Source: UBA2336 sp031395485
GTDB lineage: Bacteria; Bacteroidota; Bacteroidia; Cytophagales; Cyclobacteriaceae
Assembly: GCA_031395485.1 (NCBI GenBank)
Contig: JANNUS010000012.1
Location: 124,001-188,000 of the forward strand
Length of the DNA: 64,000 bases
Direction: 5' to 3'
A model generated the notes under the pieces. It was not told where the DNA came from and did not search any database. It was given only the letters and a program-made list of their open reading frames with translations. How positions within the stretch are numbered: the first letter of the stretch is position 1; every line of letters begins with the position of its first letter. Shown here piece after piece: positions 24,630 through 32,868 of the stretch. The position numbers were made by a program, and so were the translations under genes.

Positions 24630-27503
24630 ATGACAACTCAGTCAGAAGCGATATTAGAAAATAACCTCATCCAACAATTACTTGGATTGGGATATGCTTC
24701 TATTAAAATTCATGATGGTGATGCTTTGCTTTCTAACCTTCAGACGCAATTAGAAACCTTCAATAAAACTAAATTCACTACTAAAGAATTTAGTGCCATT
24801 CTAAATCACCTCGCCAAAGGCAATGTTTTTGAAAAAGCGAAAATGTTACGCGATCGGTATAATCTTACCAAAGAAGATGGTACTTCGTTTTATGTGCGCT
24901 TCTTCAATAATGAAGATTGGACGCTCAATAGGTATCAAGTCACCAATCAAATAAAGCAGGAAGGCTCCTTTTTAAATCGGTATGATGTAACACTCTTGGT
25001 AAATGGTTTGCCGTTGGTGCAAATAGAATTGAAACGTGCCGGCATCGAAATCAAAGAAGCCTTTAATCAGATCAACCGCTATCAGCGGCATTCGTTCTGG
25101 AGCAATCATGGGTTGTTTCAGTATGTGCAACTGTTTGTGATCAGCAATGGCGTTAATACAAAGTACTTAGCCAACAATCGGCTTCAGTCCGTAAAGCAAA
25201 CCTTCTTCTGGGCCGATGAAAACAATCGCAACACAACAGACCTAACCGCCTTTGCTGCTGCGTTTCTAAACACCAACCATCTTGGTAAATTCATTTCGCA
25301 CTACGTGGTAATGAATGAAACGTTTAAAAACATGATGGTGCTGCGGCCTTACCAATACTTTGCTACAGAAGCTATCATTAGGCAAGTTAGCACGAGCAAC
25401 GAAAATGGATACATCTGGCACACTACGGGATCAGGTAAAACCTTAACTTCTTTCAAGGCCAGTCAGATTGTAATGGATTTGCCCCACGTGCACAAAGTGG
25501 TGTTTGTGGTAGATCGTAAAGACCTGGACTACCAGACCATGCAGGAGTTCAACAGTTTTAAGAAAGGAAGTGTTGATGTTACGGATGATACCCGGTCGCT
25601 GGTCAAGCAACTCACCGATGAAACGAAGCTAGTACTCACCACCATTCAGAAGTTGAACAATGCCATCACCAAAGCGCATTACGAAAATCAATTAGCGCAT
25701 TTAAAAGACAAGAAAATCGTTTTTATTTTTGACGAATGTCATCGCAGCCAGTTTGGCGAAACACGTGAGCGCATCACCAACTATTTTCAGAAGAGCCAGT
25801 TGTTCGGCTTCACCGGCACACCCATTTTTGCCGATAATGCCAACAAGAATGAATTGGGCAAACGCACCACTAAAGATTTGTTCGGCAACTGCCTGCATAA
25901 ATATGTAATCACCGATGCCATTCGCGATCAGAACGTACTGCGCTTTGGTATTGAGTACGTAGGCAAGTACAAGCAAAAAGGAAATACTTTAATTGATATT
26001 GAGGTTGAGGATATTGATAAGAGTGAGGTATTGAATGATACCAGGCGACTGGAGAAAATTGCAGATTACATCATTGCTTACCACGGCCAGAAAACATTTA
26101 ACAAAGAATACTCCGCGCTGTTTGCTACTACCAGCATTGATACCTTAATTAAATACTACGAGATATTCAAAAGAAAGAAACTGGCAGGCGAGCATGACTT
26201 ACGCATTGCCACCATCTTTACCTTTGGCACCAACGAAGAGGACGATGCAGCAAACGATTCGTTGCCCGATGAGGAATGGTCGATGGCTGCCGAGCCTGAA
26301 GCATTTTATAAACCAAGTCACAGCCGCGATAAATTAGAAGAGTTCATTGGCGACTATAACAAGCAATACGGCACTGCGTTTTCAACGAAGGACAGTCAGC
26401 AGTTTGAAAATTACTTCAAAGACATCAGCAAGCGATTAAAGGAAAGAGAGAAGGAAAGTTTCAATGATGAAAAAGATCGGCTGGATTTAGTGTTGGTCGT
26501 CAACATGCTGCTCACCGGTTTTGATGCCAAGAAGGTAAATACACTTTATGTAGATAAAAACTTAAAGCATCACGGCTTGATTCAAGCCTTTTCAAGAACC
26601 AACAGAACATTGGGCGAACAAAAATCGCAAGGCAATATTTTATGTTTCCGCAATCTGAAAGCAGCCACCGATACGGCCATCACACTTTTCTCAAACAAGG
26701 AAGCAATTGAAGAAATCATTTTGCCTCCGTATGAATCGATTGCCGGAAAGTTTGAGGAAGCATTAAACAATCTGTTAACGCTGGCACCCACCTGGCAAAG
26801 CGTTGATGAGTTAATAACCGAAGAACAGGAGCTTGCTTTTGTACAAGCTTTCCGGGCTTTGTTGCGCGTGAAGAATGTGTTGGCCTCTTACACCGATTTC
26901 AATTGGGCAGATTTAGGCATCGATGAACAAACCTTTGAAAACTACAAGAGTAAATACCTTGATCTATACGATAAGGTAAGGCAAGACAATACCAAACAAA
27001 AGACCTCTATACTCGAAGATATCGACTTTGAACTGGAACTCATTCACCGCGACCTGATCAATGTAGTCTACATTATAAAACTGTTGGCCAAGTTGAAGCA
27101 AGCTAAAACCAGCGAAGCCCAAAAGCAGAAGAAGGCAATAATAGATTTGATAGGAGGTGATGTGCAGCTACGAAGCAAACGTGAGCTGATTGAAAAATTC
27201 ATCGAAGAGAATCTCCCGCACATCGATGATGCCGACAACATCCAGGATGAATTCGAAAAATACTGGCAAGATCAAAAAGTACTTGCCCTCGCAAAACTCT
27301 GCGATGATGAGCATTTAGACAAAGAGCAATTCAAAGCCTTAATCGATACCTACATCTTCAATGGTCAAGACCCCTTGCGTGATGAAGTGTTGAAGTGTTT
27401 GGGCGATAGACCGAGTATTTTACAAGCGCGTGAAATAGGGGAAAGGATTATCAGTAAGATGAAGGAGTATGTAGAAGTATTTGTGATGGGGATGGTGGCG
27501 TAG
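24630..27503 (+). CDS. hsdR: Type I restriction-modification endonuclease/translocase subunit
   Basis: The 957-residue subunit translocates and cuts DNA that lacks the methyl mark. The N-terminal nuclease (about 1-200) has the PD-(D/E)XK signature with YDVTLLV followed by E133-L-K135. The motor has Walker A GSGKT with K270, DECH at 368-371, the motif GFTGTPIF, and later helicase motifs (LLTGFDAKKVNTLYVDK, QAFSRTNRT). A C-terminal helical domain (about 720-957) should bind the HsdM/HsdS core. It starts one base after the Abi stop, so translation is likely coupled. Length is normal for the compact HsdR group and no motif is missing. Confidence 0.95.
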   Translation: MTTQSEAILENNLIQQLLGLGYASIKIHDGDALLSNLQTQLETFNKTKFTTKEFSAILNHLAKGNVFEKAKMLRDRYNLTKEDGTSFYVRFFNNEDWTLNRYQVTNQIKQEGSFLNRYDVTLLVNGLPLVQIELKRAGIEIKEAFNQINRYQRHSFWSNHGLFQYVQLFVISNGVNTKYLANNRLQSVKQTFFWADENNRNTTDLTAFAAAFLNTNHLGKFISHYVVMNETFKNMMVLRPYQYFATEAIIRQVSTSNENGYIWHTTGSGKTLTSFKASQIVMDLPHVHKVVFVVDRKDLDYQTMQEFNSFKKGSVDVTDDTRSLVKQLTDETKLVLTTIQKLNNAITKAHYENQLAHLKDKKIVFIFDECHRSQFGETRERITNYFQKSQLFGFTGTPIFADNANKNELGKRTTKDLFGNCLHKYVITDAIRDQNVLRFGIEYVGKYKQKGNTLIDIEVEDIDKSEVLNDTRRLEKIADYIIAYHGQKTFNKEYSALFATTSIDTLIKYYEIFKRKKLAGEHDLRIATIFTFGTNEEDDAANDSLPDEEWSMAAEPEAFYKPSHSRDKLEEFIGDYNKQYGTAFSTKDSQQFENYFKDISKRLKEREKESFNDEKDRLDLVLVVNMLLTGFDAKKVNTLYVDKNLKHHGLIQAFSRTNRTLGEQKSQGNILCFRNLKAATDTAITLFSNKEAIEEIILPPYESIAGKFEEALNNLLTLAPTWQSVDELITEEQELAFVQAFRALLRVKNVLASYTDFNWADLGIDEQTFENYKSKYLDLYDKVRQDNTKQKTSILEDIDFELELIHRDLINVVYIIKLLAKLKQAKTSEAQKQKKAIIDLIGGDVQLRSKRELIEKFIEENLPHIDDADNIQDEFEKYWQDQKVLALAKLCDDEHLDKEQFKALIDTYIFNGQDPLRDEVLKCLGDRPSILQAREIGERIISKMKEYVEVFVMGMVA

Positions 27504-27573
27504 GAATAATTAAATGTCCGATAAATGTGACTTTAATGGCCTGGAATACAATATTTTACATATTTTTACGGTG

Positions 27574-27593
27574 AGTTTAGTTATAACTAAACT
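27574..27593. promoter_or_regulatory. Perfect 20-bp palindrome, likely operator of the TAC module
   Basis: AGTTTAGTTA is followed directly by its complement TAACTAAACT with no spacer, ending three bases before the toxin ATG at 27597. A site of this form and place is what an XRE-type antitoxin dimer would bind for autoregulation. Confidence 0.75.
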
Positions 27594-27596
27594 ATA

Positions 27597-27989
27597 ATGA
27601 ATAGATTTGCGTTAACTAAGATATCTCAAGTTAAGGGTCAGATTCAATTCTGCAAGCTCATTATCGATGGAGTCTGTCAGTTTGATGAATTCTGCCTTGA
27701 AATTGAGAAAGATGGGAATCTGAGTAAACAATTGAGCACAATTTTTAGCCGGATGGATCAAGTAGCTGGAATGAAGCTTTTGCCAAAGGAAAAATTTAGA
27801 GATATAACACCGAAAAAGAGAAATGTTAAAGAGTTTGAAATTAAAACAAAAGACCTCCGGGTCTACCTCATCAAAGAAGAGGGACATATTGTAATTCTGG
27901 GTGGTAAAAAGAGTACCCAATCAGAGGATATAAAACATTTCAGATCAATTAAAGATCGCTACTTACAATCTAAAAAATTATTACCATGA
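27597..27989 (+). CDS. RelE/HigB-like toxin of a toxin-antitoxin-chaperone module
   Basis: The 130-residue protein has the RelE/HigB fold pattern in its second half: a basic strand-rich region PKKRNVKEFEIKTKDLRVYLIKEEGHIVILGGKKSTQ and a closing helix with FRSIKDRYLQSKK. Family members cut mRNA on the ribosome. The gene is first in a three-gene set, and its stop overlaps the antitoxin ATG by four bases (27986-27989). A perfect palindrome lies just before the start. The first 55 residues are less typical of RelE and may be a specific extension. I call the class from pattern and context. Confidence 0.8.
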   Translation: MNRFALTKISQVKGQIQFCKLIIDGVCQFDEFCLEIEKDGNLSKQLSTIFSRMDQVAGMKLLPKEKFRDITPKKRNVKEFEIKTKDLRVYLIKEEGHIVILGGKKSTQSEDIKHFRSIKDRYLQSKKLLP

Positions 27990-28393
27990 AAAGCCGTGAG
28001 GAACTACTTCAATCTCCTGAGTATTGGTTCGAGGAAGCGCAAAATGAACTTTACCGACAAGTAGTTGACTATAAAGAGAAAATGGGTATCAATCAAACCC
28101 AGCTTGCTGAGAAGTTAGGGGTGAGCAAGGGTTACGTTTCCCAAGTATTAAAAGGTGAATTTAATTATACTTTAAAAAAGTTAATTGAGCTCTCATTAGC
28201 TGTTGGTAAAATTCCACAAATAGAATATAAACCTATTGAGCAAGTTTTACTTGAGGATAACAATACTCAATATCTTAAAGCTGAAACGTTCGATTCTACT
28301 AAACCAAGTATGACTATCCAAAAAACTAGTGTTGAAGCTCCTATTCAAACTTCAAAAGACTCAGTGTTTATCCTATTTGCCGAAGCAGTATAA
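27986..28393 (+). CDS. XRE-family (HigA-like) antitoxin with a C-terminal extension
   Basis: The 135-residue protein has a helix-turn-helix of XRE type at about 30-75 (NQTQLAEKLGVSKGYVSQVLKGE). After the domain comes an extension of about 55 residues, partly polar, with hydrophobic patches (QYLKAETF and a C-terminal VFILFAEAV). In known toxin-antitoxin-chaperone systems an unstable C-terminal tail of the antitoxin is the chaperone-binding region, and this tail is a candidate for it. The gene overlaps the toxin gene by four bases and precedes the SecB-like gene by 18 bases. It likely represses the module through the palindrome at 27574. Confidence 0.85.
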   Translation: MKSREELLQSPEYWFEEAQNELYRQVVDYKEKMGINQTQLAEKLGVSKGYVSQVLKGEFNYTLKKLIELSLAVGKIPQIEYKPIEQVLLEDNNTQYLKAETFDSTKPSMTIQKTSVEAPIQTSKDSVFILFAEAV

Positions 28394-28411
28394 TTTTGAA
28401 TATTGCAAACT

Positions 28412-28870
28412 ATGAGTGATACTCCCCAAATATTTTGGTCTATTAAGGAAATCAAGGAAATTGAATTTTTTGTAGACGAGTTCAGTAAATTAGAATCAAC
28501 TCTTGATTATAATTATAACGTAGACCTTCGCCCAGCTTCGGCTGAGGATGCAGTTCGTATGACCATTACGGCTACTTATATGAAAACAGGTACAAGTGAT
28601 ATTCTTATGAAAGGAAAAATCATGACTGTATTTCTAATAAGAGACTTAAAATCAATGGCAAGAATAAACGAAAATGGTACTGAAGAAGTTGATTTGCCAG
28701 AACCGTTATGGATAGCGTTGTTTAGTATTGCGTTTACCCATGCGAGAGCCATTCTTGCAAGGAGTTCTGCAGGAACAAAGTACAGTCATATGATTTTACC
28801 ACCAATAAATCCTCAAACCGAATTCAAAAAGCTTTTTGGGCCATTTTTGAAGAAGGGGCGGTTCGTTTAA
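28412..28870 (+). CDS. SecB-like chaperone of the toxin-antitoxin-chaperone module
   Basis: From ATG 28412 the product has 152 residues, about the length of SecB (155 in E. coli). An upstream in-frame TTG is less likely. The centre has the strand VRMTITATYMKTG and the SecB-like ending FTHARAILARSSAGT...LPPIN, which lines up with the AR-x-I...GTF...L-P-V-N segment of SecB. A SecB-like protein directly after a HigB/HigA pair is the signature of TAC systems such as Rv1955-Rv1956-Rv1957 of M. tuberculosis, where the chaperone protects the antitoxin. The housekeeping role of SecB is unlikely here because of the context. Confidence 0.82.
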   Translation: MSDTPQIFWSIKEIKEIEFFVDEFSKLESTLDYNYNVDLRPASAEDAVRMTITATYMKTGTSDILMKGKIMTVFLIRDLKSMARINENGTEEVDLPEPLWIALFSIAFTHARAILARSSAGTKYSHMILPPINPQTEFKKLFGPFLKKGRFV

Positions 28871-29006
28871 TTGGACTCTTTACTAATCTTTGCTAACGAT
28901 TTCATAACTTATATTTTATAACAAAAGCTTATCAATAGCCAATTACAGTATGCGGATGCATTTTAACGATTTATTTACTGTTCAAAATAACATGATCACC
29001 CTCAAG

Positions 29007-29033
29007 CTATCCTGAGTTTGCAACTCAGGATAG
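29007..29033. terminator. Perfect 12-bp hairpin between convergent genes
   Basis: CTATCCTGAGTT and AACTCAGGATAG enclose a TGC loop. It lies between the stops of the SecB-like gene and of the NERD gene and could end transcription from both sides. There is no T-run, so it could also be an intergenic repeat. Confidence 0.5.
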
Positions 29034-29046
29034 GGTCGTAATTAAT

Positions 29047-30108
29047 TCAATGACTAATTTTAATTAGATAGTCGGCAATTTCTCTCGTCTCTTCGTTTGA
29101 CAAAGTAGGTTTAAAATATCCGATGTATCCAAGCAGTTCATCTAAAGTCAAAATTTTCACGTATTGAAATTCTTCCGTTGGCTTGTGGTTTATCAGAACA
29201 ATAAGGTTTCGTATTGGAATTTTTCTTTCGCCCCAATGATGCTGATCAAGTTTAAAATGGGAATTACCAGAGAGTATTTTAAATAATGCATAGTTTGTCC
29301 TTTTTATCTGTTCAACAGGAGAGCGCAGACTTAAATTTTTTAATGATTCTTTGCTCCAGTTTTTTGTCTCAATAAGAAAAATACCAGCAGGTGAAATCAA
29401 CAGATGATCGATTTGAATAGTTTTTATATAACTCTTCTCTTGACTATAATAAGTGGCTTTGGGAAAGGAATAGGAGAAGTCATTAATCAAAATGTATTCA
29501 TCTGATAATGTTTCTAATTCCTTAGCTACTTTCTGTTCTCCTATAGCGCCATAAATAAAAGAATTGATCTCATCAATGACTCTTTTTTTTTGGTCTAGCT
29601 CATGTAAGGCAAGACCACTGCTTTCTGTAATTGCAACTTCAAAGTTTGAAACAAGGTATTGGTAGCGTGTGCGTTTTTTATCGAGCATGTTAACCTTAGG
29701 CTGAACAGAGGATGTGATGTTTGAATGAGAAGTCAGTTCCTTGTATTTGATCTTGATTAAGATAAAGAGAGCTTTAAAACTGTACGTGAACTCTTGAATA
29801 AAACTTTTGTGCGATTCCGCCAGCGCATCAAACTGCTGTCTTAACTCCTTAACTTCGGCATGCAATTTCTGCTGAATTTCTGTTTTATCATTCGTGACTT
29901 CATTCTCTAATTGTAAAATTCCTGCGCTTAAATTATTTCTTTCTTCTGTCAGCAAAAGCTTTTGATTGGACGTAAGTTGCTCTCGGGCAGTGGAGTAATG
30001 ATTTTGAAAGGATATTAGTTCATCTAAGGAATTGAAGTCAAGTTTATTTTGAAGTAAATGTGCCTTGATTGTGGTAAGAGAGCCAACAGGGTTATAGACT
30101 TTGCACAT
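29047..30108 (-). CDS. NERD-domain protein with N-terminal coiled coil
   Basis: The 353-residue protein has a long charged coiled-coil region (about 30-125) and then a NERD (nuclease-related) domain at about 185-310. The NERD core is visible as IGEQKVAKEL, a strand with the acidic QIDHLLISPAGIFLIETKNWS (D and E-x-K of the PD-(D/E)XK type) and a closing RNLIVLIN segment. NERD proteins are thought to be nucleases that act on nucleic acids, but their targets are mostly unknown. It ends the defence island together with the next nuclease gene, which lies 64 bases upstream on the same strand. Confidence 0.85.
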   Translation of the reverse strand: MCKVYNPVGSLTTIKAHLLQNKLDFNSLDELISFQNHYSTAREQLTSNQKLLLTEERNNLSAGILQLENEVTNDKTEIQQKLHAEVKELRQQFDALAESHKSFIQEFTYSFKALFILIKIKYKELTSHSNITSSVQPKVNMLDKKRTRYQYLVSNFEVAITESSGLALHELDQKKRVIDEINSFIYGAIGEQKVAKELETLSDEYILINDFSYSFPKATYYSQEKSYIKTIQIDHLLISPAGIFLIETKNWSKESLKNLSLRSPVEQIKRTNYALFKILSGNSHFKLDQHHWGERKIPIRNLIVLINHKPTEEFQYVKILTLDELLGYIGYFKPTLSNEETREIADYLIKISH

Positions 30109-30172
30109 AGTTGCTTGTCGAATTGCTAAGGTAAGCCCTTGGTTAATTAAATCAAATGAACAAATAGCGAGA

Positions 30173-31639
30173 TTATTTCAGGCTACTTAAATACTCAAGT
30201 ATTCTAACCATCGCCAGCGTATCTAATTCACAATACGCTAATAACTGCTTTCGTTGTAGTTGCTTGGTTTCTTCATCTTGATACTTTAGCTGTGAATACA
30301 CCAAACTGGCCATTCCACCTTCTTGTATTCCCAAAGCATCATATCGTAACTCAGGAATTAGAACAGGTAAAACCTTTTTGATCGAGTAGCGACCTTTAAA
30401 CTCCGGGTGATAATACCATCGCTTTTGAAAGGGGATCATTAGGTCTACGATGCGTTCATCTATTGCCAGAAGTGCATCTTCATGCTGAGGATAGATTTTT
30501 GAAAGATCATTAATTCGCGCTTTTTCAAAGCCCATATTGTAACAGAGGATACTTCCTGCTTGTCCGAGTACTCTTATCACTTCCTCAATCAATGCTTTAC
30601 GTGGATCAGTTACACCATCTCCAAGAAAAGCATGGTGTTCTATTTCGGTTCCATTCTCACGTTGAATGTGCAATGAGAACTGAAAGGGTATTTGTTGATA
30701 AGGGCTACTAACATCAAACTCCGGGATGCCTGGCATGATTGTCTCAAAGTCAAAGAAGCATAACGGATAGGTGAGTGGTTTCAGAAATTTCTTTATCTCC
30801 TCACTGTTAATGTGCGTTTCACCAGAACGGTAGTGAGCGAGTTGCATAGCAACATTTCCATTCAAATCATAATCTTCAGGTATTTCATCAAGGTGTTTAT
30901 AGCCCTCCTCATAGAGCTTCCACGCTGTTTTAGGTGCAAGATCAAAAACCGAATCAACTTTTGGTATGTGCGACCAGCAATGATTTGTGAAATCACATTC
31001 GTATGGTTCTGAACAATGTGAACCAATATCCACCTGGGGTTCTTTCCTTTCAGCCAACAATGACTCTAGTTCAGGAACCTTATTTGTTATGAATTCCTGT
31101 TGTTCAAATACCTCATTTAAAACAGATTCTGTTGTAAACAGTTGATTGATATCGAGCTCACCATTTCTTGTATACTGATTGTTCAGGTAGATAATTGAAA
31201 TGTCTTGAAGTGATATTCCGCAATTCGTAACGACAAAGTATTGAAGAGCTGCGTCCTGTATGTGCTGTTGTTTTACCGAAGTAGTGCTCTTTACTTCAAA
31301 ACCATACCAGCCATCTTTCTTTTTAACAAGAATATCCAGCGCACACAGCACGCCTTCAAATTGAAAGGCAGCTTCATAGATAATAGTTTCACCTTGCTCA
31401 ATAAATTCTTTAGTCTTGGCTACGGAGAAATGGTATGAGTAGGAGTCAGGAGGAGTAGCATCAACACCGCCCGGAAAAAGACTTTGTGCAAGTTCACCGA
31501 TACGTGTACCAGAATCAAAAATCGCTTGTCCCTGCTCATCCCGTGGATTCTTCAAGTCAGGTCTGAACTTATGCAGGAATAGGCGCTTAGGGCATTGACA
31601 GCCATACATAAAGGTGGACTTGGAGAGGGTGTGTTTCAT
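30173..31639 (-). CDS. DUF2779 double nuclease: Cas4-like plus DEDD exonuclease
   Basis: From ATG 31639 the protein has 488 residues; 13 further codons are open upstream and cannot be excluded. The N-terminal half resembles Cas4/AddB iron-sulfur nucleases: CQCPKRLFLHK near the start, then the active site D102...E115-V-K117, then cysteines C209, C215 and C221 (SHCSEPYECDFTNHCW). The C-terminal half looks like a DEDD exonuclease: FFDFET, CYNMGFEKARI and YCELDTLAM. The family is DUF2779. The layout suggests processing of DNA ends, with a possible iron-sulfur cluster, but its biology is not established. It lies at the edge of the defence island. Confidence 0.85.
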   Translation of the reverse strand: MKHTLSKSTFMYGCQCPKRLFLHKFRPDLKNPRDEQGQAIFDSGTRIGELAQSLFPGGVDATPPDSYSYHFSVAKTKEFIEQGETIIYEAAFQFEGVLCALDILVKKKDGWYGFEVKSTTSVKQQHIQDAALQYFVVTNCGISLQDISIIYLNNQYTRNGELDINQLFTTESVLNEVFEQQEFITNKVPELESLLAERKEPQVDIGSHCSEPYECDFTNHCWSHIPKVDSVFDLAPKTAWKLYEEGYKHLDEIPEDYDLNGNVAMQLAHYRSGETHINSEEIKKFLKPLTYPLCFFDFETIMPGIPEFDVSSPYQQIPFQFSLHIQRENGTEIEHHAFLGDGVTDPRKALIEEVIRVLGQAGSILCYNMGFEKARINDLSKIYPQHEDALLAIDERIVDLMIPFQKRWYYHPEFKGRYSIKKVLPVLIPELRYDALGIQEGGMASLVYSQLKYQDEETKQLQRKQLLAYCELDTLAMVRILEYLSSLK

Positions 31640-31709
31640 AGCACTAAAATGTTTAATTATTTTGACAGACTGTGTCATTTAATGATCGAATGCTCAATTC
31701 CCCAACTAT

Positions 31710-31731
31710 GGCGCAAGCGTCCGCTTGTGCC
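31710..31731. repeat. Palindromic repeat family 1, copy 1
   Basis: GGCGCAAGCG and CGCTTGTGCC face each other around TC. A near-identical and longer copy is at 34748-34777. Confidence 0.75.
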
Positions 31732-31893
31732 TTACTTGATCTAAATCTGGTCTTGTGCTAAAGTATAAAAGCATTTAGTTTAAAGGATGAGCAGAAAGTA
31801 CAAGTGCAGAGACAATGAGAAATTGTATTCCCAATCAGGTGCTAGGCTGTGACGAGTGGCGTATATTCTTTCGGCATATTTTCTCTTCTCTGT

Positions 31894-31917
31894 AGAGTCT
31901 CCCGTCTCGGGGACTCT
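31894..31917. repeat. Palindromic repeat family 2, copy 1
   Basis: AGAGTCTCCCG and CGGGGACTCT form a hairpin. The same 24 bases recur at 36436-36459. Confidence 0.8.
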
Positions 31918-31940
31918 GGCGGCAATCATTCTATTTCATC

Positions 31941-31968
31941 CGCAGCGTCCAGAAGCAGAGACGCTGCG
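31941..31968. repeat. Hairpin CGCAGCGTC / GACGCTGCG
   Basis: A perfect nine-pair stem around a ten-base loop, next to palindromic family 2. No second copy was found in the window. Confidence 0.55.
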
Positions 31969-32025
31969 AGGAATTGACGTTTGTCTTTACCAACACTTCG
32001 TAATGTGACATATTAACCCGATCTT

Positions 32026-32033
32026 AGTTTTGC
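32026..32033 (+). promoter_or_regulatory. -7 box before the DUF4386 gene
   Basis: TAGTTTTG fits TAnnTTTG and stands 15 bases before the ATG at 32049. The 26 bases before it (TAATGTGACATATTAACCCG) recur in altered form at about 36601-36626. Confidence 0.45.
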
Positions 32034-32048
32034 GCTAAAATTGAATAC

Positions 32049-32771
32049 ATGAATTTGACAAGTCAATCTCAGGAATTTTCACCCATGAAGTACGCAAGAA
32101 TAGGTGGCGTCATCTATCTGGTCATCATTATGGCTGGTATATTTGGTGAAGTCTTTGTGCGCAATGCACTGGTGGTATCGGGAGATGCAGTGGCCACGGC
32201 CAACAACATTATGGCTTCTCCACTTCTTTGGCGCATGGGTATTGGTGTCGATCTGATCATGCAGTTGTGTGATATTCCGTTGATCATGATTTTTTATGTG
32301 TTGCTAAAGCCAGTAAATAAAAACCTTGCATTGCTCAACCTGCTTTTTAATTTAATACAAACCGCTGTTTTGGTTGTCAATAAACTCAATCTTCTGATTC
32401 CTTTATTTTTACTTGGAGATGCAGATTATCTAAAAGCAATTGACCCTCTTCAACTTCAGTCGTTATCGTATATGTTTATTAAGTTACACGGCTATGGTTT
32501 TGGTGTTGGTCTCCTATTTTTTGGTTTTGTGTGTCTGGTGGAAGGTCATTTGATTTTCAGGTCTGGCTTTTTTCCCAAAGCACTTGGCTTGTTATTGCAA
32601 GTAGCGGGAGTATGTTACCTCACAAATAGTTTTGCAATGATTATTGCTCCGAAATTGGCCAATGTGCTATTCCCATATGTTCTGATGCCTCCATTGGTTG
32701 CTGAACTGTCCCTTGCCTTGTGGATGGTTGTGAAAGGCGTAGACGTTTCCAGGTGGAAACAGGTGCGTTAG
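32049..32771 (+). CDS. DUF4386-family membrane protein
   Basis: The 240-residue protein has about six hydrophobic segments and the DUF4386 family's typical opening (YARIGGVIYLVIIMAGIFGEVFVRNAL) and centre (LWRMGIGVDLIMQLCDIPLIMIFYVLL, FIKLHGYGFGVGLLFFGFVCLVEGHLIFRSG). It should sit in the inner membrane. No function is established for the family. The start could be ATG 32049 or 32085; the former suits the promoter box. A Crp/Fnr regulator follows after about 100 bases and a second DUF4386-like protein lies 1.2 kb downstream. Confidence 0.85.
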   Translation: MNLTSQSQEFSPMKYARIGGVIYLVIIMAGIFGEVFVRNALVVSGDAVATANNIMASPLLWRMGIGVDLIMQLCDIPLIMIFYVLLKPVNKNLALLNLLFNLIQTAVLVVNKLNLLIPLFLLGDADYLKAIDPLQLQSLSYMFIKLHGYGFGVGLLFFGFVCLVEGHLIFRSGFFPKALGLLLQVAGVCYLTNSFAMIIAPKLANVLFPYVLMPPLVAELSLALWMVVKGVDVSRWKQVR

Positions 32772-32868
32772 GTTGATAGTCAACGCACGAACGTGAATTT
32801 TCAAAATTTAAGTATGAGTAAGGACCTGGACAAAAAGTCATCCCATTGGCTATATTTATAAATAGTTT

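Larger units (their letters stand above)
31640..32048. other. 409-base gap with palindromic repeats and a promoter
   Basis: Between the divergent DUF2779 and DUF4386 genes lie three hairpins (31710-31731, 31894-31917, 31941-31968) and a TAGTTTTG box at 32026-32033. The upstream part of that box is repeated at 36600. No further gene is visible. Confidence 0.7.

Noticed and set aside
28412..28870. Third TAC gene as the general SecB export chaperone
   Set aside because: Its position after a toxin-antitoxin pair and its diverged beginning speak for a module-specific chaperone.
19607..31639. Island as a prophage or integrative element
   Set aside because: There is no integrase, structural phage gene, conjugation gene or clear attachment repeat.
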